This document shows, one piece after another, positions 1 through 9,904 of a stretch of 64,000 nt of DNA (position 1 is its first letter; the number at the start of each line of letters is the position of its first letter). Source of the DNA: Companilactobacillus crustorum JCM 15951 (GTDB taxonomy: Bacteria > Bacillota > Bacilli > Lactobacillales > Lactobacillaceae); assembly GCF_001434585.1 (NCBI RefSeq), contig NZ_AZDB01000003.1, forward strand, positions 46,973 through 110,972. The letters are read 5' to 3'. The notes beneath the pieces were generated by a model. The model was given only the letters and a program-made list of their open reading frames with translations. It had not been told where the DNA came from and ran no database searches. The translations under genes and the position numbers were made by a program.

Positions 1-31
1 CATTACAGTAGTTGTAAGTGAAAAAGAATAG
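1..31 (+). CDS. rplV: 50S ribosomal protein L22, C-terminal tip (partial)
   Basis: Only the last codons are inside the window: reading from base 2 gives ITVVVSEKE followed by TAG at 29-31. This matches the usual C-terminal beta strand of bacterial L22, and rplV is the gene expected directly before rpsC in the S10 operon. The rest of the gene lies upstream of the window. Confidence 0.85.
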   Translation, partial: ITVVVSEKE

Positions 32-48
32 TATAGGAGGTAAATTTA

Positions 49-726
49 GTGGGTCAAAAGATTAATCCAGTCGGATTCCGTGTCGGTGTTATCCGTGACT
101 GGGATGCCAAATGGTATGCAAACAATAAAGACTTTTCAACATTTTTACACGAAGACCTTAAGATCCGTAAGTATATTGAAGACAAACTTTCAAATGCTTC
201 CGTATCAAGAATCGAAATCGAACGTACTGCAAAGAACGTTACAGTTTCAATTCACACTGCTAAACCAGGTATGGTTATCGGTAAAGGTGGTTCTGAAGTT
301 GAAAAATTACGTAATGAATTAAATAATTTAACTAACAGAAACATTCACATCAACATCATCGAAATCAAGAAACCTGATCTAGATGCAAAATTGGTTGGTG
401 AAAGTATCGCTCGTCAACTTGAAGCTCGTATTGCTTTCAGACGTGCACAACGTCAAGCAGTTCAACGTTCAAGACGTGCCGGTGCTAAAGGTATCAAGGT
501 ACAAATTTCAGGTCGTTTAAACGGTGCCGATATGGCTCGTCGTGAATGGCATACAGAAGGAACTGTTCCTTTGCACACATTGCGTGCTGATATCGATTAT
601 GCTTGGGTTGAAGCAAAGACAACTTATGGTAATTTAGGTGTTAAAACTTGGATTTACCGTGGTGAAATTCTTCCTGCTAAGCCACAACATAACAATGAAC
701 CAAAAAATGAAGGGAAAGGAGAATAA
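49..726 (+). CDS. rpsC: 30S ribosomal protein S3
   Basis: S3 sits in the head of the small subunit, lines the mRNA entry pore and takes part in the ribosomal helicase activity. The 225-residue product begins [13 protein letters not shown], typical of the family, with a KH RNA-binding domain whose GKGG loop is at residues 78-81 and a C-terminal domain with the basic [18 protein letters not shown] stretch from about 132. The start is GTG at 49, placed by an AGGAGG at 36-41. It follows rplV by 17 bases and precedes rplP by 3 bases, so it is part of one long transcript. Confidence 0.98.
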   Translation: MGQKINPVGFRVGVIRDWDAKWYANNKDFSTFLHEDLKIRKYIEDKLSNASVSRIEIERTAKNVTVSIHTAKPGMVIGKGGSEVEKLRNELNNLTNRNIHINIIEIKKPDLDAKLVGESIARQLEARIAFRRAQRQAVQRSRRAGAKGIKVQISGRLNGADMARREWHTEGTVPLHTLRADIDYAWVEAKTTYGNLGVKTWIYRGEILPAKPQHNNEPKNEGKGE

Positions 727-729
727 TCT

Positions 730-1161
730 ATGCTAGTACCAAAACGTGTAAAACACCGTCGTGAATTCCGTGGAAAGATGCGCGGAGAAGCTAAAGGTGG
801 TAAAACTGTTACATTTGGTGAATATGGTTTGAAGTCACTTGACTCAAGTTGGATCACTAATAGACAAATTGAAGCAGCCCGTGTTGCTATGACTCGTTAC
901 ATGAAGCGTGGTGGTAAGGTTTGGATTAAAATCTTCCCTCATAAATCATACACTGCTAAGGGTGTAGGTGTTCGTATGGGTAATGGTAAAGGTGCTCCAG
1001 CTGGTTGGGTAGCTCCAGTTAAACGCGAAAAGGTTTTGTTTGAAATCGGTGGCGTTTCTGAAGATACTGCTCGTGAAGCTTTGAGACTTGCATCACACAA
1101 ACTACCTGTAAGAACTAAGTTTGTAAAACGTGAGGAAGTAGGTGGCGCTGATGAAGGCTAG
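730..1161 (+). CDS. rplP: 50S ribosomal protein L16
   Basis: L16 binds 23S rRNA near the A-site and peptidyl transferase centre and helps late 50S assembly. The 143-residue protein has the family opening [15 protein letters not shown], the [17 protein letters not shown] segment and the basic [17 protein letters not shown] loop that reaches toward tRNA. Length is normal. The ATG at 730 is three bases after the rpsC stop, with the GGAG of its ribosome-binding site inside the end of rpsC. Its 3' end overlaps rpmC by 11 bases, indicating translational coupling. Confidence 0.98.
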   Translation: MLVPKRVKHRREFRGKMRGEAKGGKTVTFGEYGLKSLDSSWITNRQIEAARVAMTRYMKRGGKVWIKIFPHKSYTAKGVGVRMGNGKGAPAGWVAPVKREKVLFEIGGVSEDTAREALRLASHKLPVRTKFVKREEVGGADEG

Positions 1162-1345
1162 TGAGATCAAAGAGCTAACTGCTGCTCAATTGCAAGACAA
1201 AGTTAAAGAATACAAAGAAGAACTATTCAACTTGCGTTTCCAACAAGCCACAGGCCAATTGGAAAACACAGCTCGTTTAAAGGCTGTAAGAAAGAACATT
1301 GCAAGATTAAGAACAGCTCAAAACCAAAAGAATAACGAAAAATAA
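1151..1345 (+). CDS. rpmC: 50S ribosomal protein L29
   Basis: L29 is a small helical hairpin protein near the polypeptide exit tunnel, where it forms part of the docking site for SRP and trigger factor. I chose the ATG at 1151 ([14 protein letters not shown], 64 residues) because L29 proteins start this way. A GTG at 1142 in the same frame would add three residues that the family lacks, and the GAGG/AGGTGG purines at 1132-1143 suit the later start. The motif [26 protein letters not shown] is the expected second helix region. It overlaps the end of rplP. Confidence 0.95.
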   Translation: MKASEIKELTAAQLQDKVKEYKEELFNLRFQQATGQLENTARLKAVRKNIARLRTAQNQKNNEK

Positions 1346-1367
1346 TAAACAGGAAGGGGACATCAAG

Positions 1368-1643
1368 TTGAGCGAAACACAAGAAACTCGTAACCGTCGT
1401 AAGGTATATCAAGGACGCGTAACTTCAGATAAGATGGATAAGACAATCGTCGTTGTTGTTGAAACAACAAAACAACATCCAGTTTATGGAAAACGTGTTA
1501 GATATTCTAAGAAATATTACGTTCAAGACGAAAACAACGAAGCAAAAGTTGGCGATATTGTACGTATCATGGAAACTCGACCTTTGTCAAAGACAAAGCG
1601 CTTCCGTTTATTAGAAATCGTCGAAAAAGCAGTCACAATCTAG
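1368..1643 (+). CDS. rpsQ: 30S ribosomal protein S17
   Basis: S17 is a primary 16S rRNA binder needed early in 30S assembly. The 91-residue OB-fold protein shows the family core [28 protein letters not shown] and [20 protein letters not shown]. Translation starts at TTG 1368, set by AGGAAGGGGA at 1351-1360; an ATG is not available in the right place. It lies 22 bases after rpmC in the S10/spc transcript. Confidence 0.97.
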   Translation: MSETQETRNRRKVYQGRVTSDKMDKTIVVVVETTKQHPVYGKRVRYSKKYYVQDENNEAKVGDIVRIMETRPLSKTKRFRLLEIVEKAVTI

Positions 1644-1672
1644 ACTATAACTGATGAGAGGAGGGCCAAAAC

Positions 1673-2041
1673 GTGATTCAACAAGAAAGTCGTCTAAAAG
1701 TTGCAGATAATTCTGGAGCCCGTGAAATTCTAACAATTAAAGTTCTTGGTGGTTCAAACCGTAAAACAGCTAATATCGGTGATATCATCGTTGCTACTGT
1801 CAAACAAGCAACACCAGGTGGCGTTGTTAAAAAGGGTGACGTAGTTAAAGCTGTTATCGTAAGAACTGTATCAGGTGCTCATCGTACAGATGGTTCTTAC
1901 ATCAGATTTGATGAAAATGCCGCAGTTATTATTAATGCTGATAAAACACCAAGAGGAACACGTATCTTCGGACCCGTTGCTCGTGAACTACGTGATAACG
2001 ATTTTATGAAGATCGTTTCTCTAGCACCAGAAGTGCTATAA
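1673..2041 (+). CDS. rplN: 50S ribosomal protein L14
   Basis: L14 is a beta-barrel protein at the subunit interface, taking part in intersubunit bridges with 16S rRNA and contacting L19; it is also the docking site of the silencing factor RsfS. The 122-residue product matches the family from [19 protein letters not shown] to the end [10 protein letters not shown], with no truncation. The start is GTG at 1673 after a GAGAGGAGG ribosome-binding site at 1655-1663. Confidence 0.98.
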   Translation: MIQQESRLKVADNSGAREILTIKVLGGSNRKTANIGDIIVATVKQATPGGVVKKGDVVKAVIVRTVSGAHRTDGSYIRFDENAAVIINADKTPRGTRIFGPVARELRDNDFMKIVSLAPEVL

Positions 2042-2073
2042 AAAGAACAATTAAATTCAGGAGGTGCTGAATA

Positions 2074-2316
2074 GTGTTTGTAAAAACTGGAGACAATGTC
2101 AAAGTTATTGCCGGTGATGCTAAAGGCAAGACAGGTGTAGTTAAAAAAGCTATTCCTTCTGCTAACAAAGTTATCGTCGAAGGCGTTAACGTTGTAAAGA
2201 AACACTCTAAGCCAAGCAATTCCCAACCACAAGGCGGAATTACTGACGTTGAAAGACCTATTAGCGCAACTAACGTTAAAGTTGTAAGTAAAACAACTGA
2301 TAAAGAAGATAAATAA
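2074..2316 (+). CDS. rplX: 50S ribosomal protein L24 (short form)
   Basis: L24 initiates 50S assembly by binding the 5' part of 23S rRNA. The KOW-type start MFVKTGDNVKVIAGDAKGKTG and the VVKKHSKPS segment are clear. At 80 residues it is about 20 shorter than the usual ~103 and lacks the common basic KKSG-rich tail. The reading frame ends cleanly in TAA just before the rplE ribosome-binding site, with no sign of a frameshift. Short L24 versions are familiar in lactobacilli, so I take this as the natural length. GTG start after AGGAGG at 2061-2066. Confidence 0.96.
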   Translation: MFVKTGDNVKVIAGDAKGKTGVVKKAIPSANKVIVEGVNVVKKHSKPSNSQPQGGITDVERPISATNVKVVSKTTDKEDK

Positions 2317-2332
2317 GAAAGGAGAAAACTAA

Positions 2333-2875
2333 ATGGTTAACGCATTAAAAGAAAAGTACGTTGGCGAAATCACACCATCAATGATGAAGAAGTTTAACTA
2401 TTCATCAATCATGGAAACACCTAAGATCGAAAAGATCGTTTTGAACATGGGTGTTGGTGATGCAATTTCTAACTCAAAGAATCTTGACGAAGCCGTTGAA
2501 GAATTAGGTTTGATTGCTGGTCAAAAACCTTTGATCACAAAAGCTAAGAAATCAATCGCTGGTTTCAGACTTCGTGAAGGTATGTCAATCGGTGCTAAGG
2601 TTACACTACGTGGTGACCGTATGTATGACTTCCTTGACAAACTAATCAACATTGCTTTACCACGTGTTCGTGACTTCCGTGGTGTAAGTACTCGTTCATT
2701 CGATGGCCGTGGTAACTACACACTTGGTGTTAAAGAACAATTGGTTTTCCCAGAAATTGACTACGATAAGGTTAACAAAATTCGTGGATTGGACATCGTT
2801 ATTGTTACTACTGCTAACACAGATGAAGAATCACGTGAATTGTTATCACAAATCGGTATGCCATTCACAAAATAA
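2333..2875 (+). CDS. rplE: 50S ribosomal protein L5
   Basis: L5 binds 5S rRNA with L18 and forms the central protuberance, contacting P-site tRNA and S13. The 180-residue protein contains the family landmarks [25 protein letters not shown] [34 protein letters not shown] and the C-terminal [13 protein letters not shown]. Length is standard. ATG at 2333 follows AAAGGAG at 2318-2324. Confidence 0.98.
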   Translation: MVNALKEKYVGEITPSMMKKFNYSSIMETPKIEKIVLNMGVGDAISNSKNLDEAVEELGLIAGQKPLITKAKKSIAGFRLREGMSIGAKVTLRGDRMYDFLDKLINIALPRVRDFRGVSTRSFDGRGNYTLGVKEQLVFPEIDYDKVNKIRGLDIVIVTTANTDEESRELLSQIGMPFTK

Positions 2876-2891
2876 ATAGGAGGTAAATTCA

Positions 2892-3077
2892 TTGGCTAAG
2901 AAATCTCAAATCGTACGTAATCATAGACCCGCAAAGTTCTCTTCACAAGCTTATACACGTTGCGAACGCTGTGGTCGTCCACATTCTGTATATCGTAAGT
3001 TCAAGCTTTGCCGACTTTGCCTTCGTCAATTGGCTCATGAAGGTCAAATCCCTGGTATGAAAAAAGCTAGCTGGTAA
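2892..3077 (+). CDS. rpsN: 30S ribosomal protein S14, zinc-binding form (type Z)
   Basis: S14 belongs to the 30S head and contacts S3 and S10. This 61-residue version has the zinc ribbon: CERC at residues 24-27 and CRLC at 40-43. That marks it as the C+ (zinc-containing) paralogue that Firmicutes keep in the spc operon. A second, cysteine-free S14 of 89 residues lies at 24993-25262, so this genome can swap S14 types with zinc supply. Start is TTG at 2892 after AGGAGG at 2879-2884. Confidence 0.97.
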   Translation: MAKKSQIVRNHRPAKFSSQAYTRCERCGRPHSVYRKFKLCRLCLRQLAHEGQIPGMKKASW

Positions 3078-3107
3078 GATTTTTAATATAAAAAGGAGGC
3101 AAATTAA

Positions 3108-3506
3108 ATGGTCATGACAGATCCTATTGCAGATTACTTAACACGTATTCGTAATGCAAATATGGTTAAACATGAATCTCTAGACATTCCTGCTTCAAAC
3201 ATCAAGAAGAGCATGACAGAGATTCTTAAGAATGAAGGATTTATCAAGGATTACGAAGTTATCGAAGATAACAAGCAAAACGTACTTCGTATTTTCTTAA
3301 AATATGGAAAAGATCAACAACGCGTAATCTCAGGCTTGAAACGTATTTCAAGACCAGGTTTACGTAGTTATGTTGATTCAGATAACGTACCAAAGGTTCT
3401 TAATGGATTAGGTATCGCTATTCTTTCAACTTCAAAAGGTGTTATTACTGACAAAGAAGCCCGTGCACAACACGTTGGTGGAGAAGTAATCGCTTATATC
3501 TGGTAA
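3108..3506 (+). CDS. rpsH: 30S ribosomal protein S8
   Basis: S8 is a primary binder of 16S rRNA helix 21 and organises the central domain; in enterobacteria it also represses the spc operon, but I see no evidence for or against that here. The 132 residues match from [30 protein letters not shown] to the C-terminal [20 protein letters not shown] region. ATG 3108 follows AAGGAGG at 3092-3098; an alternative second ATG two codons on is less well spaced. Confidence 0.98.
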   Translation: MVMTDPIADYLTRIRNANMVKHESLDIPASNIKKSMTEILKNEGFIKDYEVIEDNKQNVLRIFLKYGKDQQRVISGLKRISRPGLRSYVDSDNVPKVLNGLGIAILSTSKGVITDKEARAQHVGGEVIAYIW

Positions 3507-3536
3507 TATTCTTAAAAAGTAAGGAGGTGCACTAAT

Positions 3537-4067
3537 TTGAGTCGTATCGGTTATAAAGTAATTGAAATACCAGCAGGTGTTACAGTTACTCAAAAAGGTG
3601 AAGATATTACTGTTAAAGGCCCTAAGGGTGAATTAACAAGACATTTTGATTCAAAAATCAAGCTAACACTTGATGATAAAGAAGCTAAGTTCACACGTGA
3701 AGATGATAATGACAAAGCTCTTCATGGAACAATGCGTTCAAACCTAAATAACATGATTATTGGTGTTACAGAAGGTTACGAAAAGAAACTTGAACTACGA
3801 GGTGTTGGTTACCGTGCACAAGTTAAAGGTAACACACTAACACTTTCCGTTGGTTACTCACATCCAGTTGTTATGGATGCACCAGAAGGTATCAAAGTTG
3901 ATTCACCTTCAAATACAGAAATCAACGTTACAGGTATCTCAAAGCAAAAAGTTGGTCAATTTGCTGCTGAGATCCGCGATGTACGTTCTCCAGAACCTTA
4001 TAAAGGTAAAGGTATTCGTTATGTTGGCGAATATGTACGTCGTAAGGAAGGTAAGACTGGTAAATAG
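3537..4067 (+). CDS. rplF: 50S ribosomal protein L6
   Basis: L6 binds 23S rRNA near the factor-binding (sarcin-ricin) region. The 176-residue protein has the two repeated L6 domains and ends with the signature [22 protein letters not shown]. It starts at TTG 3537 with AAGGAGG at 3521-3527. Normal length; lies 30 bases after rpsH and 28 bases before rplR. Confidence 0.98.
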   Translation: MSRIGYKVIEIPAGVTVTQKGEDITVKGPKGELTRHFDSKIKLTLDDKEAKFTREDDNDKALHGTMRSNLNNMIIGVTEGYEKKLELRGVGYRAQVKGNTLTLSVGYSHPVVMDAPEGIKVDSPSNTEINVTGISKQKVGQFAAEIRDVRSPEPYKGKGIRYVGEYVRRKEGKTGK

Positions 4068-4095
4068 TACTAAATAAATCTATGAGGTGAAAATT

Positions 4096-4452
4096 GTGAT
4101 TACAAAACCAGATAAGAACAAAGCACGTCAAAAACGTCAAAAGCGTATCCGTGCCAAAATCTCTGGTACTGCTGAGCGCCCACGCTTAAACATATTCCGT
4201 TCGAATAAAAACATTTACGCTCAATTAATTGATGACGTAAAGGGTGTAACGCTAGCAAGTGCCTCAACTCTTGATAAAGAAATTAAAGACGGTTCAAAAG
4301 TTGAACAAGCTGAAGCTGTTGGTGCATTAGTTGCACAAAGAGCACAAGAAGCAAAAATTAGCGATGTAGTCTTTGATCGTGGTGGATATTTATATCACGG
4401 CCGTGTTCAAAGTCTTGCTGAAGCAGCTCGTGAAAATGGGCTAAAATTCTAG
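4096..4452 (+). CDS. rplR: 50S ribosomal protein L18
   Basis: L18 carries 5S rRNA into the 50S subunit together with L5. The 118-residue product starts [20 protein letters not shown], as expected, and contains [19 protein letters not shown] and [13 protein letters not shown] place the start at GTG 4096 because GAGGTG at 4084-4089 then has normal spacing. The in-frame GTG at 4087 would sit inside that ribosome-binding site and add three residues not seen in the family. Confidence 0.96.
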   Translation: MITKPDKNKARQKRQKRIRAKISGTAERPRLNIFRSNKNIYAQLIDDVKGVTLASASTLDKEIKDGSKVEQAEAVGALVAQRAQEAKISDVVFDRGGYLYHGRVQSLAEAARENGLKF

Positions 4453-4470
4453 AAGGAGGAAACCAAATTT

Positions 4471-4971
4471 ATGACATATATCGATCCATCTCAATTAGAA
4501 TTAGAAGATCGCGTTGTCTCAATCAACCGTGTTACTAAGGTTGTTAAAGGTGGACGCCGTCTACGTTTTGCTGCTATCGTAATCGTTGGTGACAAGAATG
4601 GTCACGTAGGTTTCGGTACTGGTAAAGCTCAAGAAGTTCCTGAAGCTATTCGTAAAGCTGTTGAAGATGCTAAGAAGAACCTTATTAGTGTTCCTATGGT
4701 TGGTTCAACAATTCCTCATGAAGTTATCGGTACATTTGGTGCTGGTAAGATCATGTTGAAGCCTGCTGAAGAAGGTTCTGGTATTGCTGCTGGTGGTGCC
4801 GTTCGTGCCGTTATCGAATTATCAGGTGTTGGTGATGTTACAAGTAAATCACTTGGAAGAAATACTCCAATTAATGTAATTCGTGCAACAATCGAAGGAT
4901 TAAAACAACTCAAGACTGCCGAAAGCGTTTCTGAAATGCGCGGAATCTCAGCCCAAGAATTGCTTAACTAG
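4471..4971 (+). CDS. rpsE: 30S ribosomal protein S5
   Basis: S5 sits at the back of the 30S subunit near S4 and S8 and influences decoding accuracy and spectinomycin response. The 166 residues include the double-stranded RNA-binding-like N-terminal domain with [21 protein letters not shown] sequence, [20 protein letters not shown], and the C-terminal [22 protein letters not shown] core. ATG 4471 follows AAGGAGG at 4453-4459. Confidence 0.98.
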   Translation: MTYIDPSQLELEDRVVSINRVTKVVKGGRRLRFAAIVIVGDKNGHVGFGTGKAQEVPEAIRKAVEDAKKNLISVPMVGSTIPHEVIGTFGAGKIMLKPAEEGSGIAAGGAVRAVIELSGVGDVTSKSLGRNTPINVIRATIEGLKQLKTAESVSEMRGISAQELLN

Positions 4972-4988
4972 AAGAAAGGTGTGTAATT

Positions 4989-5174
4989 ATGGCTAAACTT
5001 AGAATTACCCTAACTAGAAGTGCAGCTCACCGCCTTCCTGCTCAACGTAAGATCGTAAAAGAACTTGGTCTTGGAAGAGTTTCAAGTTCAGTTGTTAAGC
5101 CGGATGATCCTGCTATTCGTGGTGCTGTATTGAAAATCGCTCATTTAGTTAGCGTTGAAGAAGTTAAAGATTAA
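4989..5174 (+). CDS. rpmD: 50S ribosomal protein L30
   Basis: L30 is a small alpha/beta protein on the solvent face of 50S. The 61 residues show [32 protein letters not shown], the standard L30 pattern, and a normal end. ATG 4989; the ribosome-binding site is AGAAAGGTG at 4972-4980. It sits between rpsE and rplO as in all Firmicutes spc operons. Confidence 0.97.
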   Translation: MAKLRITLTRSAAHRLPAQRKIVKELGLGRVSSSVVKPDDPAIRGAVLKIAHLVSVEEVKD

Positions 5175-5204
5175 TAAATTTATAAAAGATTAGGAGGTGC
5201 AATA

Positions 5205-5645
5205 ATGGAACTAAACGAACTTAAGCCAAGTGCAGGCTCAAGACACTCAAGAAAGCGTCTAGGTCGTGGTACTTCAAGTGGTACAGGTAAAACTGCTGGT
5301 CGTGGTCAAAAAGGTCAATTGGCTAGATCTGGTGGTAAGACACGTATCGGTTTTGAAGGTGGACAAATGCCTTTGTTCCGTCGTATGCCAAAACGTGGAT
5401 TCAACAACATCAACCGTAAGGAATATGCTGTTGTTAACCTAAGTGATTTAAGTAAGTTTAACGATGGTGCTGAAGTTAATGTTGAAACATTAAAAGCAGC
5501 CGGTATCGTTAAGAAAGAATATAACGGTGTTAAGTTGCTTGCTAACGGTGAGGTTAGTGCTAAGTTAACTGTTAAAGTTGCTAAGAGTTCAGCCGCAGCT
5601 ACTAAAGCAATCGAAGCCGCAGGTGGCACTGTAGAGGTGATCTAA
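5205..5645 (+). CDS. rplO: 50S ribosomal protein L15
   Basis: L15 is a late-assembly 50S protein with a long extended N-terminal arm. The 146-residue protein carries the glycine/arginine-rich arm from residue 12 to 50 ([32 protein letters not shown]) and the [14 protein letters not shown] signature. ATG 5205 follows TTAGGAGG at 5190-5197. Its final base overlaps the ATG of secY (TAATG), which couples secY translation to it. Confidence 0.98.
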   Translation: MELNELKPSAGSRHSRKRLGRGTSSGTGKTAGRGQKGQLARSGGKTRIGFEGGQMPLFRRMPKRGFNNINRKEYAVVNLSDLSKFNDGAEVNVETLKAAGIVKKEYNGVKLLANGEVSAKLTVKVAKSSAAATKAIEAAGGTVEVI

Positions 5646-6940
5646 TGCTTGGAACTATCAGAGATGCTCTAAAGGTAAAAGAAATTCGTAAGAAGATTCT
5701 TTTTACCTTGATGTTACTTGTTATATATCGTTTGGGATCACAAATAACCGTACCGGGCGTTAATGCTGCGGCAATGGATAAAGTTGGTTCTACAGGATTA
5801 GTTCCACTATTGGATACTGTAACCGGTGGTGGTCTTTCAAACTACTCTATTTTCTCAATGGGTGTTTCACCATTCATCACGGCCCAAATTGTTGTTCAAC
5901 TGTTACAAATGGACATCGTTCCAAAGTTTGTAGAGTGGAGCAAGCAAGGTGAAGTTGGTCGTAGAAAGTTAAATCAAGTAACGAGATATTTGACGATTGT
6001 TTTAGGTTTTGTTCAGTCAATCGGTATTACTGCCGGTTTTAACCAATTAAGTGGTTTAGGATTAGTTAAATTTCCTAATATGAGAGCTTTCATTACGATT
6101 GGTATTATCTTAACGGGTGGTACAATGCTTCTTACTTGGATTGGTGAGCAGATTACCGATAAAGGTTTAGGTAATGGAGTTTCCGTAATCATTTTTGCTG
6201 GTATTGTTGCTAGATTCCCTAACGGATTACAACAAATTTATCGTGATTATATTACAAATGCTAGTTCTGCAGATCTTGCTAAAAATATCGGATTCTTAGT
6301 TGGTCTTGTGATCGTTATTTTGATTGTTGTTCAATTTGTTACATTTGTTCAACAGGCAAATAGAAGAATCCCTATTCAATATACAAGACGTGCAGCAGGT
6401 AGCGGTAGTGAAAGTTTTCTACCATTGAAGGTTAACGTTGCTGGTGTTATTCCTGTTATCTTCGCTAGTTCATTTATTGTTACACCTCAAACAATTTTGA
6501 TGGCGTTCCAAGCAAATCATAGTGGAGATCAATGGTATCAAGTATTAACAGAAATATTCAGTATGCAGACTACAACAGGTTCTATTATTTATACATTGTT
6601 GATTGTATTATTTACATTCTTCTATGCATTTGTTCAAGTAAATCCTGAGAAGCTTGCAGAAAACCTACAAAAACAAGGGGCATATATCCCTGGTGTTTGG
6701 CCTGGTAATGAAACAATCAAGTTCATGTCAGGTGTATTAATGAGACTATCAACCGTCGGAGCTGCGTTCCTAGGTTTGGTTTCATTGCTTCCATTATTAG
6801 CAGCTAACTTGTTCAATTTACCTCAATCCATCGGATTAGGTGGTACGAGTTTATTGATTATTGTTGGTGTAGCTTTGGAAATGGATCGTCAATTACGTGG
6901 TCTTTTGATGAAGCGTGAATACGTTGGATTTATTAGATAA
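5645..6940 (+). CDS. secY: Protein translocase subunit SecY
   Basis: SecY is the channel of the Sec preprotein translocase in the cytoplasmic membrane, working with SecE, SecG and SecA. The 431-residue protein is predicted to have ten membrane segments. It has the family signatures LGSQITVPGVN and FSMGVSPFITAQIVVQLLQM near the N-terminus and the cytoplasmic loop QQANRRIPIQYTRRA around residue 235. It begins at ATG 5645 overlapping the rplO stop by one base and precedes adk by 18 bases. Confidence 0.98.
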   Translation: MLGTIRDALKVKEIRKKILFTLMLLVIYRLGSQITVPGVNAAAMDKVGSTGLVPLLDTVTGGGLSNYSIFSMGVSPFITAQIVVQLLQMDIVPKFVEWSKQGEVGRRKLNQVTRYLTIVLGFVQSIGITAGFNQLSGLGLVKFPNMRAFITIGIILTGGTMLLTWIGEQITDKGLGNGVSVIIFAGIVARFPNGLQQIYRDYITNASSADLAKNIGFLVGLVIVILIVVQFVTFVQQANRRIPIQYTRRAAGSGSESFLPLKVNVAGVIPVIFASSFIVTPQTILMAFQANHSGDQWYQVLTEIFSMQTTTGSIIYTLLIVLFTFFYAFVQVNPEKLAENLQKQGAYIPGVWPGNETIKFMSGVLMRLSTVGAAFLGLVSLLPLLAANLFNLPQSIGLGGTSLLIIVGVALEMDRQLRGLLMKREYVGFIR

Positions 6941-6958
6941 TTGGAGATGTGACAGACA

Positions 6959-7612
6959 ATGAATATTGTATTGATGGGATTACCTGGTGCTGGTAAAGGT
7001 ACTCAAGCTGAAAAGATTGTTGAAGATTTTAAAGTTGTTCATATTTCAACTGGTGACATGTTTAGAGCAGCCATGGCTAATAAGACAGAAATTGGTTTAA
7101 AGGCTAAAGGGTTCATCGACAAGGGTGAACTTGTTCCAGATGATGTTACCGAAGGTATCGTTCAAGAACGTTTATCTGAAGATGATGTTCAAAAAGACGG
7201 ATATATGTTAGATGGATTTCCGAGAACTCTTGAACAGGCTAACGCTTTACAGACAATTGCAAAGAATGTAAACAAACCAATAGATGCTGTCATCTATATT
7301 GATGTGAAGCCTGAAACATTAGTTGATCGTTTATCTGGAAGATATATCTGTTCTAATTGTGGAGCAACTTATCATAAAATTTACAATCCTACTAAGGTTG
7401 AAGGAACATGTGACGTCTGTGGCGGACATGAATTCTATCAACGTGAGGACGATAAACCAGAAACTGTTAAGAATAGACTAAAAGTTAATATTGAAATGAA
7501 TACACCATTAATTGATTTTTACGACAAGTTGAACTTGTTGCATAAGGTCAATGGTGAACAAGAAATAGATGAAGTTTATAACGAAGTAAAAAAAGTTTTA
7601 CAAAGCTTGTAA
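6959..7612 (+). CDS. adk: Adenylate kinase (zinc-LID type)
   Basis: Converts ATP plus AMP to two ADP in the cytosol. The P-loop GLPGAGKGT is at residues 7-15, the AMP-binding DGFPRT at 85-90. The LID domain holds a zinc ribbon with Cys 131, 134, 151 and 154 (CSNC and CDVC), typical of the long Gram-positive form; total length 217. ATG 6959 follows GGAGATGTG at 6942-6950. The secY-adk-infA order is conserved, although the usual map gene is not present between adk and infA. Confidence 0.98.
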   Translation: MNIVLMGLPGAGKGTQAEKIVEDFKVVHISTGDMFRAAMANKTEIGLKAKGFIDKGELVPDDVTEGIVQERLSEDDVQKDGYMLDGFPRTLEQANALQTIAKNVNKPIDAVIYIDVKPETLVDRLSGRYICSNCGATYHKIYNPTKVEGTCDVCGGHEFYQREDDKPETVKNRLKVNIEMNTPLIDFYDKLNLLHKVNGEQEIDEVYNEVKKVLQSL

Positions 7613-7629
7613 GACTTTTTGCTTTGATG

Positions 7630-7658
7630 TTTACATATATGGAAAATTATTGTATAAT
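7630..7658 (+). promoter_or_regulatory. Internal promoter before infA
   Basis: TTTACA at 7630-7635, a 17-base spacer and a perfect TATAAT at 7653-7658 lie in the 94-base adk-infA gap. This is a good sigma-A promoter and could drive infA-rpmJ-rpsM-rpsK-rpoA-rplQ separately from the S10 promoter. Confidence 0.75.
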
Positions 7659-7706
7659 TCGCCAGTATATGCAGAATAATTTCATCCCGTATGGAGGTTA
7701 ATATCT

Positions 7707-7925
7707 TTGGCAAAAGAAGATGTCATTGAAGTAGAAGGCACAATTTCAGAAACATTGCCTAATGCAATGTTTAAGGTAAAGCTTGAAAATGGTGCTACAA
7801 TTCTAGCCCATGTGTCAGGTAAAATCCGTATGCACTATATCAGAATTTTACCCGGTGACAAGGTTACCGTGGAATTATCCCCTTATGATTTAACCAAGGG
7901 AAGAATTACATATAGATATAGATAA
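7707..7925 (+). CDS. infA: Translation initiation factor IF-1
   Basis: IF-1 is an OB-fold protein that blocks the A-site of the 30S subunit during initiation. The 72-residue product, [20 protein letters not shown] through [12 protein letters not shown], is full length. Start is TTG 7707 after ATGGAGG at 7691-7697. It heads the alpha-operon segment and is followed after 32 bases by rpmJ. Confidence 0.98.
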   Translation: MAKEDVIEVEGTISETLPNAMFKVKLENGATILAHVSGKIRMHYIRILPGDKVTVELSPYDLTKGRITYRYR

Positions 7926-7957
7926 TAAGTTTTTTAATGGAATGGAGGTTCCACAAT

Positions 7958-8074
7958 ATGAAAGTAAGACCATCCGTTAAACCTATGTGCGAACACTGTA
8001 AAGTAATTAAGAGACGCGGTCGCGTCATGGTTATTTGCTCTGCAGATCCAAAGCACAAACAAAGACAAGGATAA
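7958..8074 (+). CDS. rpmJ: 50S ribosomal protein L36 (zinc-binding)
   Basis: A 38-residue protein, [10 protein letters not shown] then [17 protein letters not shown] and PKHKQRQG. It is the C+ form of L36, with zinc ligands Cys 11, Cys 14, Cys 27 and His 33. It binds 23S rRNA and is one of the last proteins in 50S assembly. ATG 7958 follows TGGAGG at 7943-7948. No alternative cysteine-free L36 is present in this window. Confidence 0.96.
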   Translation: MKVRPSVKPMCEHCKVIKRRGRVMVICSADPKHKQRQG

Positions 8075-8098
8075 TAAAAATAGGAGGTGCAGTGATTA

Positions 8099-8464
8099 AT
8101 GGCTCGTATAGCAGGTGTAGATTTACCTCGTGATAAGAGAATCGTTATCGCCCTAACATACATTTTTGGTATTGGCGAAACAACAGCTCAAAAAGTGCTT
8201 AAAAACGCTGGCGTATCAGAAGACGTTCGTACAAGAGACCTAACTCCTGATCAAGAAGATAAAATTCGTGCAGAAGTTGATAAGGTTCGTGTCGAAGGTG
8301 ACTTACGTCGTGAAGTAAGCATGAACATCAAGAGACTACAAGAAATTGGCTCATACCGTGGTATGAGACATCGTCGTGGATTGCCCGTTCGTGGACAAAA
8401 CACAAAGAACAATGCAAGAACTCGTAAAGGTAAGAAAATTAGTATTGCGGGTAAAAAGAAGTAA
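8099..8464 (+). CDS. rpsM: 30S ribosomal protein S13
   Basis: S13 lies at the top of the 30S head and contacts L5 and the P-site tRNA. The 121 residues run from [14 protein letters not shown] through the helix-two-turn-helix region [14 protein letters not shown] to the basic tail [23 protein letters not shown] 8099 follows TAGGAGGTG at 8081-8089. Confidence 0.98.
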   Translation: MARIAGVDLPRDKRIVIALTYIFGIGETTAQKVLKNAGVSEDVRTRDLTPDQEDKIRAEVDKVRVEGDLRREVSMNIKRLQEIGSYRGMRHRRGLPVRGQNTKNNARTRKGKKISIAGKKK

Positions 8465-8485
8465 TTATAAGATAGGAGGTTAATC

Positions 8486-8872
8486 ATGGCACAAAGTAAA
8501 GGTCGTAAGCGCCGTACTAAGAAGCATATTGAATCTGGTGTTGCACATATCCACTCCACATTCAACAACACACTTGTTATGATTACTGATGTTAACGGTA
8601 ATGCCGTTTCATGGTCATCAGCTGGTGCACTAGGATTCAAGGGTAGTCGTAAATCAACACCATTTGCCGCACAAATGGCTGGAGAAGCAGCTGCTAAAGA
8701 ATCAATGGAACATGGTATGAAAACAGTTGAAGTAGCTGTTAAAGGTCCTGGTTCAGGTCGTGAAGCTGCAATTCGTTCATTACAAGCTACCGGTTTGGAA
8801 ATCACAGCTATTCGTGATGTTACACCAGTTCCTCACAATGGTTCTCGTCCTCCAAAGCGTCGTCGTGTATAG
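8486..8872 (+). CDS. rpsK: 30S ribosomal protein S11
   Basis: S11 forms part of the 30S platform and contributes to the mRNA exit region near the Shine-Dalgarno duplex. The 128-residue protein shows [18 protein letters not shown], the STPFAAQMA segment, [14 protein letters not shown] and the C-terminal [19 protein letters not shown] 8486 follows TAGGAGG at 8473-8479. Confidence 0.98.
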   Translation: MAQSKGRKRRTKKHIESGVAHIHSTFNNTLVMITDVNGNAVSWSSAGALGFKGSRKSTPFAAQMAGEAAAKESMEHGMKTVEVAVKGPGSGREAAIRSLQATGLEITAIRDVTPVPHNGSRPPKRRRV

Positions 8873-8935
8873 AATGGTTGTATACCCATATGAACTAAGC
8901 TACACACATTTCGTTTTGAAAGGGGAACTAACCGA

Positions 8936-9874
8936 ATGATCGAATTTGAAAAGCCAACTATTACTTCCGTTGAAGAAAGTAGTAGCTATGGTAAGTATAT
9001 TATCGAACCGCTTGAAAGAGGTTATGGTACAACTTTAGGTAATTCATTACGTAGAGTTTTATTAGCATCATTACCTGGTACAGCGGTATCTGATATTCAA
9101 ATAGACGGTGTATTGCATGAATTCTCAGCCATCGATGGCGTAATTGAAGATGTTACACAAATTGTGCTTAACGTCAAAAAATTAAAACTTAAGTCATATG
9201 CTGAAGACAGTTTAAAAGCAGAAATCGACGTTGTTGGTCCTGCTACTGTTACAGCTAATGATATTAAGGCTGACGATGATTTGGAAATCCTCGATCCAGA
9301 ACAATTTATTTGTACTGTTGCTGAGGGTGGACACTTCCACATGCAAATGACAATTAAAAATGGTCGTGGATATACTCCTGCAGAACAAAATAAGACGGAC
9401 GAAACACCAATTGGTGTTCTTCCAGTTGACTCAATTTTTACACCTGTAGAAAAAGTTAACTATCAAGTTGAAAACACTCGTGTGGGTAAGAGAAACGACT
9501 TTGACAAATTAACAATCGATATCTGGACAAATGGTTCAATTGGACCACGCGAAGCTATTAGTTTGTCAGCTAAGATTCTTACAGAGCATTTAACTAGTTT
9601 TGTAAATCTTACTGAAGAAGCTAAGAGTGCTGACATGATGATCGAAAAAGAGGAAACTCAAAAAGAAAAGAAACTTGAAATGACTATTGAAGAACTTGAC
9701 TTGTCAGTTCGTTCATATAATTGTTTGAAGCGTGCCGGTATTAATACTGTGCAAGAGCTTACTGAAAAAACTGAAGCAGATATGATGCGTGTTCGTAACC
9801 TCGGACGTAAGTCACTTGTTGAAGTTAAAGAAAAGCTTGCTAATCTTGGATTGTCATTGAAGCAAGAAGACTAA
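8936..9874 (+). CDS. rpoA: DNA-directed RNA polymerase subunit alpha
   Basis: The alpha subunit dimerises to nucleate RNA polymerase assembly and reads UP elements and activators with its C-terminal domain. The N-terminal domain covers about residues 1-230 ([20 protein letters not shown] is the dimer signature). The CTD with its helix-hairpin-helix pair is at about 245-310 ([33 protein letters not shown]). Length is 312, close to the usual 314. ATG 8936 follows AAAGGGG at 8920-8926. Confidence 0.98.
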   Translation: MIEFEKPTITSVEESSSYGKYIIEPLERGYGTTLGNSLRRVLLASLPGTAVSDIQIDGVLHEFSAIDGVIEDVTQIVLNVKKLKLKSYAEDSLKAEIDVVGPATVTANDIKADDDLEILDPEQFICTVAEGGHFHMQMTIKNGRGYTPAEQNKTDETPIGVLPVDSIFTPVEKVNYQVENTRVGKRNDFDKLTIDIWTNGSIGPREAISLSAKILTEHLTSFVNLTEEAKSADMMIEKEETQKEKKLEMTIEELDLSVRSYNCLKRAGINTVQELTEKTEADMMRVRNLGRKSLVEVKEKLANLGLSLKQED

Positions 9875-9904
9875 TAATATCAAATTCAAACAGGAGGTAT
9901 AGAC

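Noticed and set aside
2074..2316. Truncated L24 as a pseudogene
   Set aside because: Clean stop directly before the rplE ribosome-binding site, no frameshifted continuation, and short L24 is usual in lactobacilli.
8251..8805. 184-codon minus-strand frame across rpsM and rpsK
   Set aside because: Antisense shadow of two conserved ribosomal genes; ribosomal codon bias often opens such frames.
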